Assembly (NCBI GenBank): GCA_018292915.2
Contig: JACVVK020000194.1
Span: 60,001-124,000 of the forward strand
Origin: Batillaria attramentaria
Taxonomy: Eukaryota > Mollusca > Gastropoda > Batillariidae
Reading direction: 5' to 3'
Length of the DNA stretch: 64,000 nucleotides
The position numbers were made by a program, and so were the translations under genes. Of the stretch, positions 45,946 to 55,866 are shown piece after piece. Within the stretch, counting starts at the first letter, position 1. Every line of letters starts with the position of its first letter. The notes under the pieces were generated by a model. That model saw nothing but the letters and a program-made list of their open reading frames with translations. It did no database searches and was not told the DNA's origin.

Positions 45946-47186
45946 CTACACGTCTTCTTCTTCTGCTTCAGGCGGGGTGTTGCAGCGGCAAGATGGCGTC
46001 AGCAACTGCTTGAGTGAGTTGCGGAACTTCTTGCTCATCGTGCAGTACACGACGGAGATACACGGGTTGTTCAACATGACCAAAAGGTTCACAAGAATAA
46101 ACATTGAATATAAAGCGTCCGGCTCCAGCATCTGAGCAAACTTAGGATGGCTGAATAGTCTGACAATACCAGTGGGGATTTCGGCGACGAGGAAGAGAAT
46201 GACGACGATGACCAGCATGAGCGTGGTGGATGTCGACTCCCTCAGTCGCCTTGATTCCCGCCTCCTGTTCTGACGCAACAGCTCCACCCGGCGTTTCTCC
46301 GCCTGACGCATGGCGCGTATGAGCAGGACGTTCATGACGACAAGAGTGACGCACGGGATGAAGTTGACGGCGGTGGCGTGGTACCAGAAATCCACATCGT
46401 AGACAATGCGTTCGCTTTCTTTGTTTTTTATGAGAAAGACGTATTTACAGCTGCTTACAGTTTTGTTGGCTTCAACGGCTGACAGAGTTTCAACTGCCAC
46501 AGGATAGGTTTCAAAGTATGGATACAGATCGCTGAGGAAAGCCGTTATGAAAATGGCGCCGATCCACCGCAGGGTTTTCTTCTTGGTGCACCAGAGTCTG
46601 GCCTTGAGGGGATGACAGACACAGATGTAGCGCTGAACGCCCAGTGTTGTGGTCAGCCAGACGGATGCCGTGTGAAACATCCGGGGTGTATGAAATGCTA
46701 CATTATAAAACGCCCAACACCATTCATACGGAACGAACTCCCAGAAACGATCGGTAGCAAAGAAGTAGACCAGAACTGGCGCGACAAACAAACCAGTGAG
46801 CATGTCTGAGATTGCTATGGCAACAAGCAGAGCGTTGGTGGGACTCCGCATTTCCTTCTTCAGCAGCACGATGCACAGCAGCGAGTCGCTGATGACGGTG
46901 ATCAAGGCGACAACTGGAATCAAGTAACCATAGATGGGGATGGCGTACTCGGGAGGGTACATGGCACTAAGGAGAAAATCGTGTGGCTCGGCAGAGGGCA
47001 GATGGGGCGGGTCTGTCTCTCGTTGGCGGGTCTGGTTTTCTGAGCAGTTCACGCGGACGCTGCTGTCATTGATGGTTGGTTGTTCAGCTTCAAGATGATC
47101 CTGAGTGAGTTGCGTTAGTTCTGTAGTGGAGGCGGAAGCGCGTATGTCATTCGCCTTGTCTGGTGCTTGGTCACTCTCAGCCCCAT
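45946..47186 (-). CDS. Receptor R2, exon 2: seven-transmembrane GPCR body
   Basis: Second rhodopsin-like receptor, same strand as R1. Spliced to exon 1 (47797-47947) it makes 463 residues. The order of parts is as in R1: a long polar N-terminal tail with NDSSV and ENQT glycosylation sites, TM1 with SDSLLCIVLLKKEMRSPTNA, TM2 ISDMLTG, EWC before TM3, GVQRYICVCHP, an ECL2 Cys in SSCKYV, a basic ICL3, TM6 LVAEIPTGI, TM7 NNPCISVVYC and a tail ending EEEDV. The acceptor is TTTGTAG|ATGGGG, which splits a GAT codon (phase 1). The 610-bp intron contains a MITE (47313-47580). No break is seen. Function as in R1: probable peptide receptor, ligand unknown. Confidence 0.9.
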
Positions 47187-47312
47187 CTACAAACAGGAAT
47201 ATTTTCATCATCTTAGCACACGTTCCACGCTCTCCTACCTGCTATGGACAACAGATGTGTCGACATGTTGATTGTTACACAGTAAAACGTTGGTTATAAA
47301 TTACTTTTTCAG

Positions 47313-47580
47313 GGCCCGTATGTAAAAGTCGAGGTTAATTTAACCCACGGCTACGGGCCTAACCTAGACCAGGACAAAATAAACCCAGAAGCAAAATTTA
47401 AAAAAAAGCAAACAAAGGAAGAAAAATTCCTTCTATAACGGCTTAGGCACCTTGCTGGAATGGCCCCGCTTCTTGATTTAAAACAACAACAACAACAAAA
47501 AAACAGGAAATTTAACCTTTGAGCTAGTTTAGTTCGAGGTTAGCGCTAAAAGCCCTAACCTCGACTTTTATATACGGGCC
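47313..47580 (+). mobile_element. MITE M1, copy 4 (R2 intron)
   Basis: 268 bp with complete ends, flanked by CAG at 47310-47312 and 47581-47583. Lies in the intron of receptor R2 in antisense orientation to the gene. Confidence 0.9.
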
Positions 47581-47796
47581 CAGATGAATATTGACGAAAT
47601 GGTGGTAGTAGCGTGCATATCCTAGTGTGTCCTAGTGTGGGACATTACTGAATATAGACATTTCTGAAAAGAAAGATTTACATGGACACCTCAGTAACTT
47701 CATATTAGTATCATTTTTGCACTTTGCAAACAATGGGATTCAGATTCTAATTGTTATTGCTGTACAGCAAAACACAAAACAGTGTACTACATGTAC

Positions 47797-47947
47797 CTCG
47801 TTTCGACTCAGAGCCAGATGTTGTTCGGGCGTTGGCGTGGATGGACCACAACAGCAGCAACATCATCGTCAAACTCAGTCTCCGTCCTGTCTTTAATCCC
47901 GCCCTCATCCTCCTGTGTCTTCTTTGCATCCTTATCATCATGATCAT
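47797..47947 (-). CDS. Receptor R2, exon 1: signal-peptide exon
   Basis: A 151-nt exon from ATG (47947) to the donor CGAG|GTACAT (phase 1). It encodes a basic start, the core LTMMLLLLWSIHANA and a probable cut after ANA, then RTTSGSESKR. The DNA is nearly the same as the orphan copy at 30683-30817. It pairs with the exon at 45946-47186 by strand, spacing and phase. Confidence 0.82.
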
Positions 47948-47949
47948 CA

Positions 47950-48115
47950 AATCTTCAGTGAAGCAAGAACAATTTAACTGTCGTGCAAATTTGGTCGTTT
48001 AGGAACAGACCGGGAATAAAACTGTGACCGTCCGCTCTGTAGTGAGATGTGAGAAGCGAATGATCAGCAATGTATGTTCTCTCGTTTTGACAAATATCAC
48101 GCCTTAATTAGCATT
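47950..48115 (-). promoter_or_regulatory. Conserved upstream block of the receptor genes
   Basis: About 130-150 bp directly upstream of R2 exon 1 match the upstream DNA of R3 (about 49685-49808, plus strand) and more weakly that of R1 (44185-44310, minus strand), ending in a shared TTCACTGA just before the start. Shared parts include GACGGTCACA, GCACGAC and GATCATTCGC. Likely 5' UTR and proximal promoter carried along in duplication; no TATA box is clear. Confidence 0.45.
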
Positions 48116-48353
48116 TTATAACGTTCGCATCGAAGACTGTGCCTTCTTCTCATTGGTCACAGCGACGACCTTTCTGGCGGAAACAAGCCGATGACTAATG
48201 CACTGCTCGCTGCCCCTGTAGGACTCGTGTGGAACTGGAAAGGTCATTGTGATCGAAGGTGCAGCACCAGGATTTGAGAACACATTGATAAAAAAAAACT
48301 CAAGTCTGGTGTGTCCTGGTCCTGTTTATAGTGCGTGGACATACCGATGAATA

Positions 48354-48370
48354 AGTGTGTGTGTGTGTGT

Positions 48371-48428
<58 letters not shown>
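48354..48428 (+). repeat. (GT)n microsatellite
   Basis: Pure but for one C; paralogous to (GT)n at 35619-35647 in block Z. Confidence 0.96.
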
Positions 48429-48430
<2 letters not shown>

Positions 48431-48663
48431 TGTTTTGTTTTGTTTCTATTTTTTTACTTTTTCTTTTTTTTTTTTTTTGGCTGCTCTTTTCTGACCGCTG
48501 AAACTGACCGGCAGCTGTAAGAAAACTGTATTCATACATGCAGTACTAGAATTGAATCCACGGAGTTATGAGTTGTTGTTTTTTTGTTGTTGTTTTTTTG
48601 TATGTAGTCCTGATCGCCTTTTAGATTCAGTTTGTCTGTCAGCGTTTTCACGCAGAGATGATG

Positions 48664-48794
48664 GGTGGGTGTTTGGAAGTTTAACGTCCTTTTCCACAAC
48701 ATACGGGTGATATCAAAGACGGGGCAACGATGAAAAAGCCAGCACAAATATTTGGCCCCAGCCGGGATAAGAACTCACGACCCGAGCATTGACA
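48664..48794 (-). mobile_element. SINE A, 5'-truncated, between two tandem copies of a 130-bp segment
   Basis: Minus strand, ends at CGACCCGAGCATTG. The DNA before it (48535-48662) and after it (48795-48905) are copies of each other. Confidence 0.85.
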
Positions 48795-48939
48795 GACATA
48801 CAGTACTAAAATTGAATCCACGGACTTATGAGTTCTTTGGTATGTAGTCCCGATCCCCTTTTAGATTCAGTTTGTGTGTCAGCGTTTTCATGCAGAGATG
48901 AAATAAAGGTTGGGTGGAAAGCTAGGTCTAGTAGATTCC

Positions 48940-49017
48940 GGATTCAGTCGGTGTTTCTCGGCCTGACGCATGGCGCGTGGACTGTGAGTAAAGGTTCATA
49001 GTTCAGACAGGATGGAG
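48940..49017 (-). pseudogene. Receptor relic 1 (ICL3 piece)
   Basis: The stretch at about 48949-48978, GTTTCTCGGCCTGACGCATG and a few more bases, matches the minus-strand DNA coding for the ICL3 start (RAMRQAEKR) of R1 and R2. SINE A copy 49018-49185 follows, and a second piece of the same relic lies beyond it. Only a few dozen bases survive, so the extent is rough. Confidence 0.6.
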
Positions 49018-49190
49018 GGGCCGGGGTGGTCGAATGGTAGAGCGTTGGACTTCTAATGCTCGGGTCGTGAGTTCGTATTCCGGCTGGGGCCAAATATTAG
49101 TGCTGGCTTTTTCATCGTTGCCGCGTCTTTGATATCACCCGTATGTGGTGGAAAAGGACGTTAAAACCCAAACCCCCACCCGCCCTCCCA
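49018..49190 (+). mobile_element. SINE A, full copy splitting receptor relic 1
   Basis: GGGGCCGGGGTGGTCGAATG head, both pol III boxes and a CCCACCC-rich tail. Receptor-like DNA lies on both sides. Confidence 0.88.
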
Positions 49191-49192
49191 CC

Positions 49193-49250
49193 CTCAGACG
49201 GGATGGCCGACACACGGGATAAGGCTGATGAAAATGACGCGATACATGTA
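49193..49250 (-). pseudogene. Receptor relic 1, continued (TM5 piece)
   Basis: GACACACGGGATAAGGCTGA and the following bases match minus-strand DNA coding for the TM5 region (AVSFIPCV) of R1. With the 48.95-kb piece it indicates one decayed minus-strand receptor split by a SINE A insertion. Confidence 0.55.
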
Positions 49251-49311
49251 ATAAGCAATCATGGTTAATTATGCGTGTAGTCTCTTTGTCTGTTTGTCAC
49301 TGACCAGTTCA

Positions 49312-49502
49312 GGGGAGCCGGAGTGGCCGAATGGTAGAGCGTTGGACTCTCAATGTTCGAGTCGTGAGTTCGAATCCCGCCGGCTGGGGCCAAATAGTTG
49401 TGCTGGCCTTTTTTCTCGATGCCCCGTCTTTGATATCACCCTTATGTGGTGGAAAAGGACGTTAAACACACACCCTCTCACCCACCCACCCCACCCACCC
49501 AC
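49312..49502 (+). mobile_element. SINE A, full copy with 14-bp target duplication
   Basis: CACTGACCAGTTCA occurs at 49298-49311 and 49503-49516. Subtype with AATCCCGCCGGCTGGGGCC and TTTTTTCTCG, shared with the copy at 55191. Confidence 0.92.
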
Positions 49503-49531
49503 CACTGACCAGTTCACAGTTGCTCACAGCT

Positions 49532-49580
49532 TTGCGTCACCGTAATCGTCATGAACGTCCTCCTCATACGCCATTCGTCA
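49532..49580 (+). pseudogene. Receptor relic 2 (TM5-ICL3 piece)
   Basis: GCGTCACCGTAATCGTCATG and about 27 more bases encode CVTVIVMNVLLIRHSSG, matching the end of TM5 (CVTLVVMNVLLIRAMRQ) of the intact genes on the plus strand. Match is lost on both sides. It lies right after SINE A copy 49312-49502. Confidence 0.65.
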
Positions 49581-49808
49581 GGCAATAACGTGTACACAAA
49601 TTATTCATCGGCATGTCTACCCCCAAAATGTTATCGTCTGGGCGATATTCGTTATGATCGTTTTTCATTTGTCCCAACGAGCGATAATACATTGCTGATC
49701 ACTCGCACAGCCCACTACAAAGCAGACGGTCACAATTTTCTTCGCTGTTCATTTCTAAATGACCAGACTTGCACGACATTAAACTGTTCTTCCTTCACTG
49801 AAAATTTG

Positions 49809-49959
49809 ATGATCGTGATGATAAGGATGCCGAGAAAACACAGGAGGCTGAGGGAGGACAGACAGACAGGAGGGAGACTGAGGCTGACGATGGCGTTGCT
49901 GCTGTTGTGGTCCATCCTCGCCAACGCCCAAACAACATCTGGCACTGAGCCGATCCAAG
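49809..49959 (+). pseudogene. Receptor R3, exon 1: intact signal-peptide exon of the pseudogene
   Basis: A 151-nt exon, ATG to donor ATCCAAG|GTAGAA (phase 1), with the core LTMALLLLWSILANA and then QTTSGTEP. By itself it is intact; it belongs to the broken R3 locus 608 bp downstream. About 120 bp before the ATG match the upstream DNA of R2. Confidence 0.75.
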
Positions 49960-50567
49960 GTAGAACACTTTCTTATATTCCTGTACAGCTACGGTAATTT
50001 GTTCATGAAAGAAATAGTAATAAAATTATATACAAAATTATGTCCTGCTTACCAAGAGCAATGATTATGCCGCTATAACATTACTGCTGTGCCCATGTGA
50101 ATCTTACTTTTCCGAAATGTATGTATTCACAGAAGAATACAACTACAATGAGCCAGTACGTCCATATTCTTCTTGAAAAGTAGTACAGCAAAATGTTGGA
50201 CTGTTCCACCAGCAGCATGTGGAAACAATTGCTCATAGTATAATATTCGTGATTGCTGCTGTGCTCACGAGAATCTCGATCTTTTCGAAATTTCTATACA
50301 AGAATACCACTGAAATGCACAAGTTGTTGCCGGTGACTGAAATGATGTTCTGTATTTTTTGTTCTGAACTGTTTTGTAATGGGCTGTGGCCTGAACAATA
50401 AAGTGAACTGAATTGAATTGAATGCACAAGTACGTCCATTTTCCTCTAAAAATGTACATCAGAATGGTTACCTTTACAATTATCAACATGTCGAAACACT
50501 TGTCAGCCGTAGCACATGAGTTCGAGTAAAGGTTGCTAAGGTAAAAAAGAAATGATTATGTTTCCAG

Positions 50568-51723
50568 ATTGACATAAAGAAGATCAAGCAGCAGACGAGG
50601 CAAGTGGCACACACTCTTCATCCAACCAACTCCAAGAACGCACTCCCGGCCATCTCGAAGCTGAAGAACATGTCATGAATGACAGCAACGTCAGCGTTAA
50701 CGACTCGTCGTCATCTTACGGTTTTCTCCTCAGTAAAGTCATTCCTCCCGAGCACGCTATCCCCATCTACGGTTATTTGATTCCAGTTATCGCCTTTGTC
50801 ACCGTCATCAGCGACTCGCTGCTGTGCATCGTGCTGCTGAAGCAGGAAAGGAGTCCCACCAACGCTCAGCTTGTTGCCATAGCAATCTCAGACATGCTGA
50901 CTTTTTTTTTATTCCCGCGCCATTTATGATTTACTTCTTTGCCACCGATCGTTTTTGGGAGTTCCTTCCTTATGAATGGTGCTGGATGCATTTTCTTTTT
51001 TACACACCTAAAATGCTTCACACGGCGTCCGTCTGGCTGACCACAACACTGGGCGTCCAGCGCTACATCTGTGTCTGTCATCCCCTCAAGGCCAAGACCT
51101 GGTGCACAATGAAGAAAACCCTGCGTTGGATCGGCGCCATCTTTCTGGTGGCATGTCTTCCCCAGTTATACCTATACTTGGATAACTACCCTTTGGCAGT
51201 TGAAATTCCATCAGCCGTTGAAGCTAACAAAACTGTGAGCAGTTGTAAGTGGGTCTCTCTCATAAAAAACCAAGAGACCAGAAGCGTAATCTACACTGTG
51301 TACTTCTGGTATCTCGCCATCGCCGTCAACTTCATCCCGTGCGTCACTCTTGTCGTCATGAACGTCCTGCTCATACGCGCCATGCGTCAGGCGGAGAAAC
51401 GCCGGGTGGAGCTGTTGCGTCAGAACAGGAGGCGGGCGTCAAGGAGACTTAGGGAGTCGACATCCACCACACTCATGCTGGTCATCGTCGTCAGTATCTT
51501 CCTCATCGTCGAAATCCCGCTCGGTATTGCAAGAAAGCCCTCAGTTCCGTTACATTCGAGTTGGTCTCGGTAGCATTCTGGAATTTTTCATCAGTTTTAA
51601 CGATCCGTTTATTTTCTTCGTGTACTGCACGATGAGTAAGAAGTTCCGCAACTCACTCAAGCAGTTGCTGACGCCATCTTGCCGCCGAGACACCTCGCCT
51701 GAAGCAGAAGAACAAGACATATA
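50568..51723 (+). pseudogene. Receptor R3, exon 2: broken GPCR pseudogene
   Basis: Clearly a member of the R1/R2 family but broken. After the acceptor TTTCCAG, the first full codon in the phase used by the paralogues is TGA. A frameshift lies in a T-run at about 50899-50911 (TM2, after ISDML). A second lies near 51530-51545, after TM6 (VEIPLGIA). The KKEMRSPTNA motif after TM1 has also lost a residue (KQERSPTNA). Recognisable pieces in order: IPPEHAIPIYGYLIP, SDSLLCIVLL, ISDML, DRFWEFLPYEWCW, GVQRYICVCHP, KKTLRWIGAIF, MNVLLIRAMRQAEKRRVEL, LMLVIVVSIFLIVEIP, NDPFIFFVYCTMSKKFR. A rare alternative acceptor could skip the stop but not the two frameshifts. Confidence 0.88.
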
Positions 51724-51927
51724 GCCTGCTGTTGTCCGTGATCTCACCGGCTGTACAGTATTGGAGCAGACCCGAAAAATCACGTTGTACTTCACGGGCA
51801 AGGGACAGTCCGCAGGCTGCCTCAGGGCTGTGGCAGATTTTTCGGCTCCGTCCCTGACATGACTGTATACCTTGGACTGCCAGTTATTGGTGCTAATTTC
51901 ATTTGGAACACCGTCTGTCTCTGTGTG

Positions 51928-51987
51928 TCAGCCGCGAATTAGTCTTTGTGGCTTTTGCGGCTTTAAGCCCTAAAAACTCACTCACTC

Positions 51988-51992
<5 letters not shown>
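51928..51992 (+). repeat. Family F 3'-end repeat, copy 2
   Basis: CAGCCGCGAATTAGTCTTTG to AGCCCTAAAAACTCACTCAC, followed by (GT)n. Confidence 0.6.
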
Positions 51993-52042
<50 letters not shown>

Positions 52043-52167
52043 ATTCCGTGGTTTGTGAAGTGGGTTTTTTTTTTTCCCCGGCTATTAGACTTTCATAAAC
52101 CGTTCATTTTGGATTCACCACTGTGTTAATTTTGCTGTACTCTTGTGTTGTGCTGTGTTGTGCTGTG

Positions 52168-52247
<80 letters not shown>
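51990..52247 (+). repeat. (GT)n, (GT)n and (GA)n
   Basis: (GT) 51990-52040, GTGCT repeats 52147-52170, (GT) 52171-52218, (GA) 52219-52247. Confidence 0.95.
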
Positions 52248-52250
<3 letters not shown>

Positions 52251-52678
52251 TACCGCCATCAAAACTGTGTACGGAGTTTGAAATACTGACGCGACTTCCG
52301 GTTCTGTGCAATGGCCGTGGCACTTGCCAGCGTGAGCGTGGAGAAATATGGAGGTGCGGTGACGGTTTAAAATCAACGGCACTTTATGCTGAGTTTGAAA
52401 TCACTTGTCGGAGACGAGACTCTCATCCATTTATACCTTTCGATTGTTTGTACTATGACTCTGCTTGTGCAGCCGCTGTCTTTGCACATCATCGGTCACG
52501 TCATTTGACTTGCCAGCCGAAAGTTTTTGGGTTTTTTGGGTTTTTTTTTGGGTTTTTTTTAATTTCCCATTACTATTATCTTAATTGTAGATTTAATACC
52601 AGTATCAATACCATAGAAAATTTCGACCCATTGAGGGCCATCGGCGACTCTAGAAAACCATCGCAAGAATTTCACAAG

Positions 52679-52733
<55 letters not shown>

Positions 52734-52775
52734 GGTTTAGCGCCGCACAAGCAACAGAGACTATTTCGCGGACAA
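52679..52775 (-). repeat. Family F 3'-end repeat, copy 4, with (TTAG)n tail
   Basis: (TTAG)13 at 52681-52733 followed by GGTTTAGCGCCGCACAAGCA and ACTATTTCGCGG. The tetranucleotide is the retroposon tail, not telomere. Confidence 0.55.
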
Positions 52776-53020
52776 CACAAGACTTCACCTGCTTTGTGTA
52801 TGTGATGGGGTGCCACTAAGGGGAAAAGAAAGGATGATTTATAGGGTTATTGGTATCAACGGAAAGTGCAGAATTAAGCTTTCTTTGGCCTGAAATGTAT
52901 CTCTGTAGTTTGGTGCAGGCCTGAAATATTGGTGAAATGCTGATGTTGACAATCGGCCATTTTGAGGAAATGACTGGTAAAAAGCGTGACAATGTAATCA
53001 TGCTTGTATGGCGTGGTTGC

Positions 53021-53112
53021 GGGTGGGTGGGTGGTTGGGGGTTTAACGTCCTTTTCCACCACATACGGGTGATATCAAAGACGGGGCAACGATGAAACAG
53101 CCAGCACAAATA
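53021..53112 (-). mobile_element. SINE A, short 5'-truncated copy with 15-bp target duplication
   Basis: Only 92 bp of the 3' part remain, yet GTATGGCGTGGTTGC flanks it at 53006-53020 and 53113-53127. A truncated insert with a target duplication is the mark of target-primed reverse transcription. Confidence 0.92.
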
Positions 53113-53937
53113 GTATGGCGTGGTTGCAGTAAACGGTCTCCTTTGGACATGTACATGAGTTATTTTCAGCCTTGAAACTGTGACAATTTGTATTAGTTGT
53201 TGAAAGACTTGAGAATGGAAACATTGTAAACCATTAAAATTGACCACTCGTTGTGTTCTTTTTTATGGTTGTTGTTGTTGTTGTTGTTGTTGTTTGTGTG
53301 ATTGTTTGTTTGTTGCTGTTATTGTTGTTTTGTTTTTGTTTTAGTTTGCTTTTGGTTTGGTTTGGTTTGCTTTAGTTTGGTTTGGTTTGGTTGTTGCTGT
53401 TGCTGCTGTTGTTGTTGTTGTTTTTGTTTTTGAGTTTGTTGTGTTTGGGTTTTTTTTTTCTAGGGCGGGGTGAGGGGGGAGGGTGTTTGTTTGTTTGTTT
53501 GTTTGTTTGTTTTCCTCCAATATTCTGAAAGTGGCTGTGCGATTTTGTCTCCTATTGTGAGATCCCACCCCATAATAATTTTGTCCACTTTGACTCGTCT
53601 CATCTGGTCTGTATGTTTCGCAAGTACCTCCCGCAGTTGTCTACTGCGCACAAATGACAAATCAATGGCAGCATACATATGCACCCACCTCGGTAATGGT
53701 TTCCCACCCAGAATTTCATCCATTTTTAATACCAATGTCACAGTCGATAGCTGGACCCTGTGGAAATGTCACGGCACTAACCATTCGAATACCTAGAGTT
53801 CAGAGGAGACGTTGACAAATGCTCCGCTTTAGACTGTCATGACCTAGAGGCCCTGTACATGCTGATGAGACTTTTCAAAATTAGTGACTGCGCATAAAAA
53901 AAACTTGAAGATAATCAGACTCAGAGACACCTACAGA

Positions 53938-54049
53938 ATGTGGACGATTGGGAAGGACACAGGAGGAGCTGTACTGACAATGGTGTTGACGCTGTTGTGT
54001 TTTATCCACGCCAACGCTCGAGTGACGTTTGCTTCCGGGACTGGTCAAG
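53938..54049 (+). CDS. Receptor R4, exon 1: shorter signal-peptide exon
   Basis: Homologous to the other first exons, but the ATG used in R2, R3 and R5 is lost. The first in-frame ATG is at 53938, giving a 112-nt coding exon. It encodes MWTIGKDTGG, the core AVLTMVLTLLCFIHANA and then RVTFASGTGQ. The donor GGTCAAG|GTAAGC is phase 1 and matches the acceptor at 56382. A minisatellite made of donor-like AAGGTAAAA units begins within tens of bases of this splice site. Pairing with the exon at 56382-57580 is by strand, phase and position. Confidence 0.7.
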
Positions 54050-54059
54050 GTAAGCCCAG

Positions 54060-54590
54060 ACAAGACGCGATACGACGGGATAAGGACACGGTAAGATAAG
54101 ATAAGACAAGGTAAAATAAGATAAGGTAAAATTAAACAAGGTAAAATAAGATAAGGTAAAATATGACAAGGCGAACATTTAGTAAAACAAGGTAAAAATA
54201 AGACAAGGTGGAATAAGATATGGTAAATAGGATTAGATGAGGTAAAATAAGACACGGTAAAATAAGACAAGATAAAATAAAACAATGTAATAAGAAGACA
54301 AAGTAAAATAAGACTAGATAAGGTAAGATAAGACCAGGTGAAATAAGGTGAAATTGGACAAGGTAAAATAAGACAAGGTGAAATAAGGGAAGGTAAACTA
54401 ATACAAGGTGAAATAAGGGAAGGTAAACTAATACAAGGTGAAATAAGGGAAGGTAAACTAATACAAGGTGAAATAAGGGAAGGTAAACTAATACAAGGTG
54501 AAATAAGGGAAGGTAAACTAATACAAGGTGAAATAAGGTAAAATAAGGTGAAATTGGACAAGGTAAAATAAGCTAAGCTAATTTTTTTTT
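54060..54590 (+). repeat. Minisatellite of splice-donor-like units in the R4 intron
   Basis: Degenerate units of AAGGTAAAATAAGAC type begin just after the R4 exon 1 donor. At 54373-54522 there are five exact copies of a 30-bp unit (ACAAGGTGAAATAAGGGAAG then GTAAACTAAT). About two dozen AGGTAA or AGGTGA strings occur. Confidence 0.9.
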
Positions 54591-54829
54591 ATATGTCCTG
54601 GAAATATTACTCTACATGCATACATACGCACGTAAACACGTTGGGGGAGGGGGGGGTGCAGATAGAGCTCCATATTTAGGCCTGAGTTTGAATCCCAGCT
54701 GTCTAGTTGTCCCATCTCTCATGGCATTCTTATGTCGTGTGAAATGATGTTCCACTTGCAGTCAGCCAAGCAACGAACCAATTTAAGACGTCAGATGAAA
54801 TCACTGACCGATTTCAAATGAATATAATA

Positions 54830-55420
54830 TAAAGTCTGTATGTTCGTATTGAGTTCTGATGGGGAAAATTGCCGCTTACAATGCTCCAAGCCTGGTTGAA
54901 AATGTATAGATGTTCCTTTTGGCCATCTCGATCATTTTCGTGACTTCGCGGCTTCTAATAGCAGAGAATTACGACTGTCTTTGGCCCAACGCTTCCAAAT
55001 TTGTACTACAAGCCGATCGACACAATCGCTAAATATAGCCACCAATCACCGCTGGCTAGTTGGTTTTTAGTCTGCAACGGAAATATTGTCGTCTGCTCCG
55101 TACGCAGTACGCTTCTACGTAACATATATACGCCGTGTTACCACGATGGTTTCAGGTGATATATTGTGTCCCAGGTGACCGATTCTGATGGGGGAGCCGG
55201 GGTGGCCGAATGGTAGAGCGTTGGACCCTCAATGCTCGGGTCGTGAGTTCGAATCCCGCCGGCTGGGGCCAAATACTTGTGCTGGCCTTTTTTCTCGTTG
55301 CCCCTGATCTTTGATATCACCCTTATGTGGTGGAAAAAGACGTTAAACTCCCAAACACCACCCACCCACCCTGATTCTGATGTGTGTACTCGGTGAAAAG
55401 CTTCCCACAGCGTTGTCGTA
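54830..55420 (+). repeat. Family E, copy 4 (split by SINE A)
   Basis: Starts near ATTGAGTTCTGATGGGG; contains GTGACTTCGCGGCTTCTAAT and TAGCCACCAATCACCG. Lies in the R4 intron. Confidence 0.7.
55191..55372 (+). mobile_element. SINE A, full copy inside family E (R4 intron)
   Basis: GATTCTGATG flanks it at 55181-55190 and 55373-55382. Same subtype as the 49312 copy. Confidence 0.9.
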
Positions 55421-55484
55421 AGAATGACAAACGTACTGAGATTTAAAGGGTTGGTTACACTTCCTGTCACCATCCTTGACCAGT

Positions 55485-55675
55485 GGACGACTCCACTCCT
55501 GTCAATCAAATGGTTCGAGCCCCCAGAATTCAGCCAATAGCGTCCCATGGCATAATGAGCACAACACGTGGCATCGCCGGTCTGGCAAACTTTTTGTCAG
55601 ACACTACAACAAGCGAAGCACGTGTAGTTTGATATGAATGAAACACGGAAAGAAAGCATTGTAAGTCCATTGACG
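55485..55675. repeat. Inverted duplication, right arm
   Basis: Minus-strand match of 44475-44690. The two arms lie on opposite halves of the divergent receptor array. Confidence 0.75.
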
Positions 55676-55866
55676 TCATTTGAGGAAACAGACCATTACG
55701 TCAGTCTCTTTCATGGCCCCTTTTCTTACACAATGACGTCATGGATGTATTGTGTTTTGCCAATACACGGCAGAGTAAAGGGGCGCGGCTTTGACCTCGG
55801 GGTTTGCCGAGTGGAGTCGTCTGTTCAGTATTGAATACGGTGGATACTTTTTGGTTGTTGTTGTTT

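Larger units (their letters stand above)
52250..53937. other. Intergenic DNA between R3 and R4
   Basis: Holds SINE A and family F copies, and G/T-rich DNA with TTGTTG and TTTGG units (53265-53520). No further gene seen. Confidence 0.6.

Noticed and set aside
52681..52733. (TTAG)n as telomere-like DNA
   Set aside because: The mollusc telomere unit is TTAGGG; this run is joined to a family F retroposon end and is best read as its tail.
53881..54561. 226-residue minus-strand frame with repeated SLISPCI
   Set aside because: Caused by the exact 30-bp minisatellite, whose length is a multiple of 3; it lies antisense in the R4 intron.
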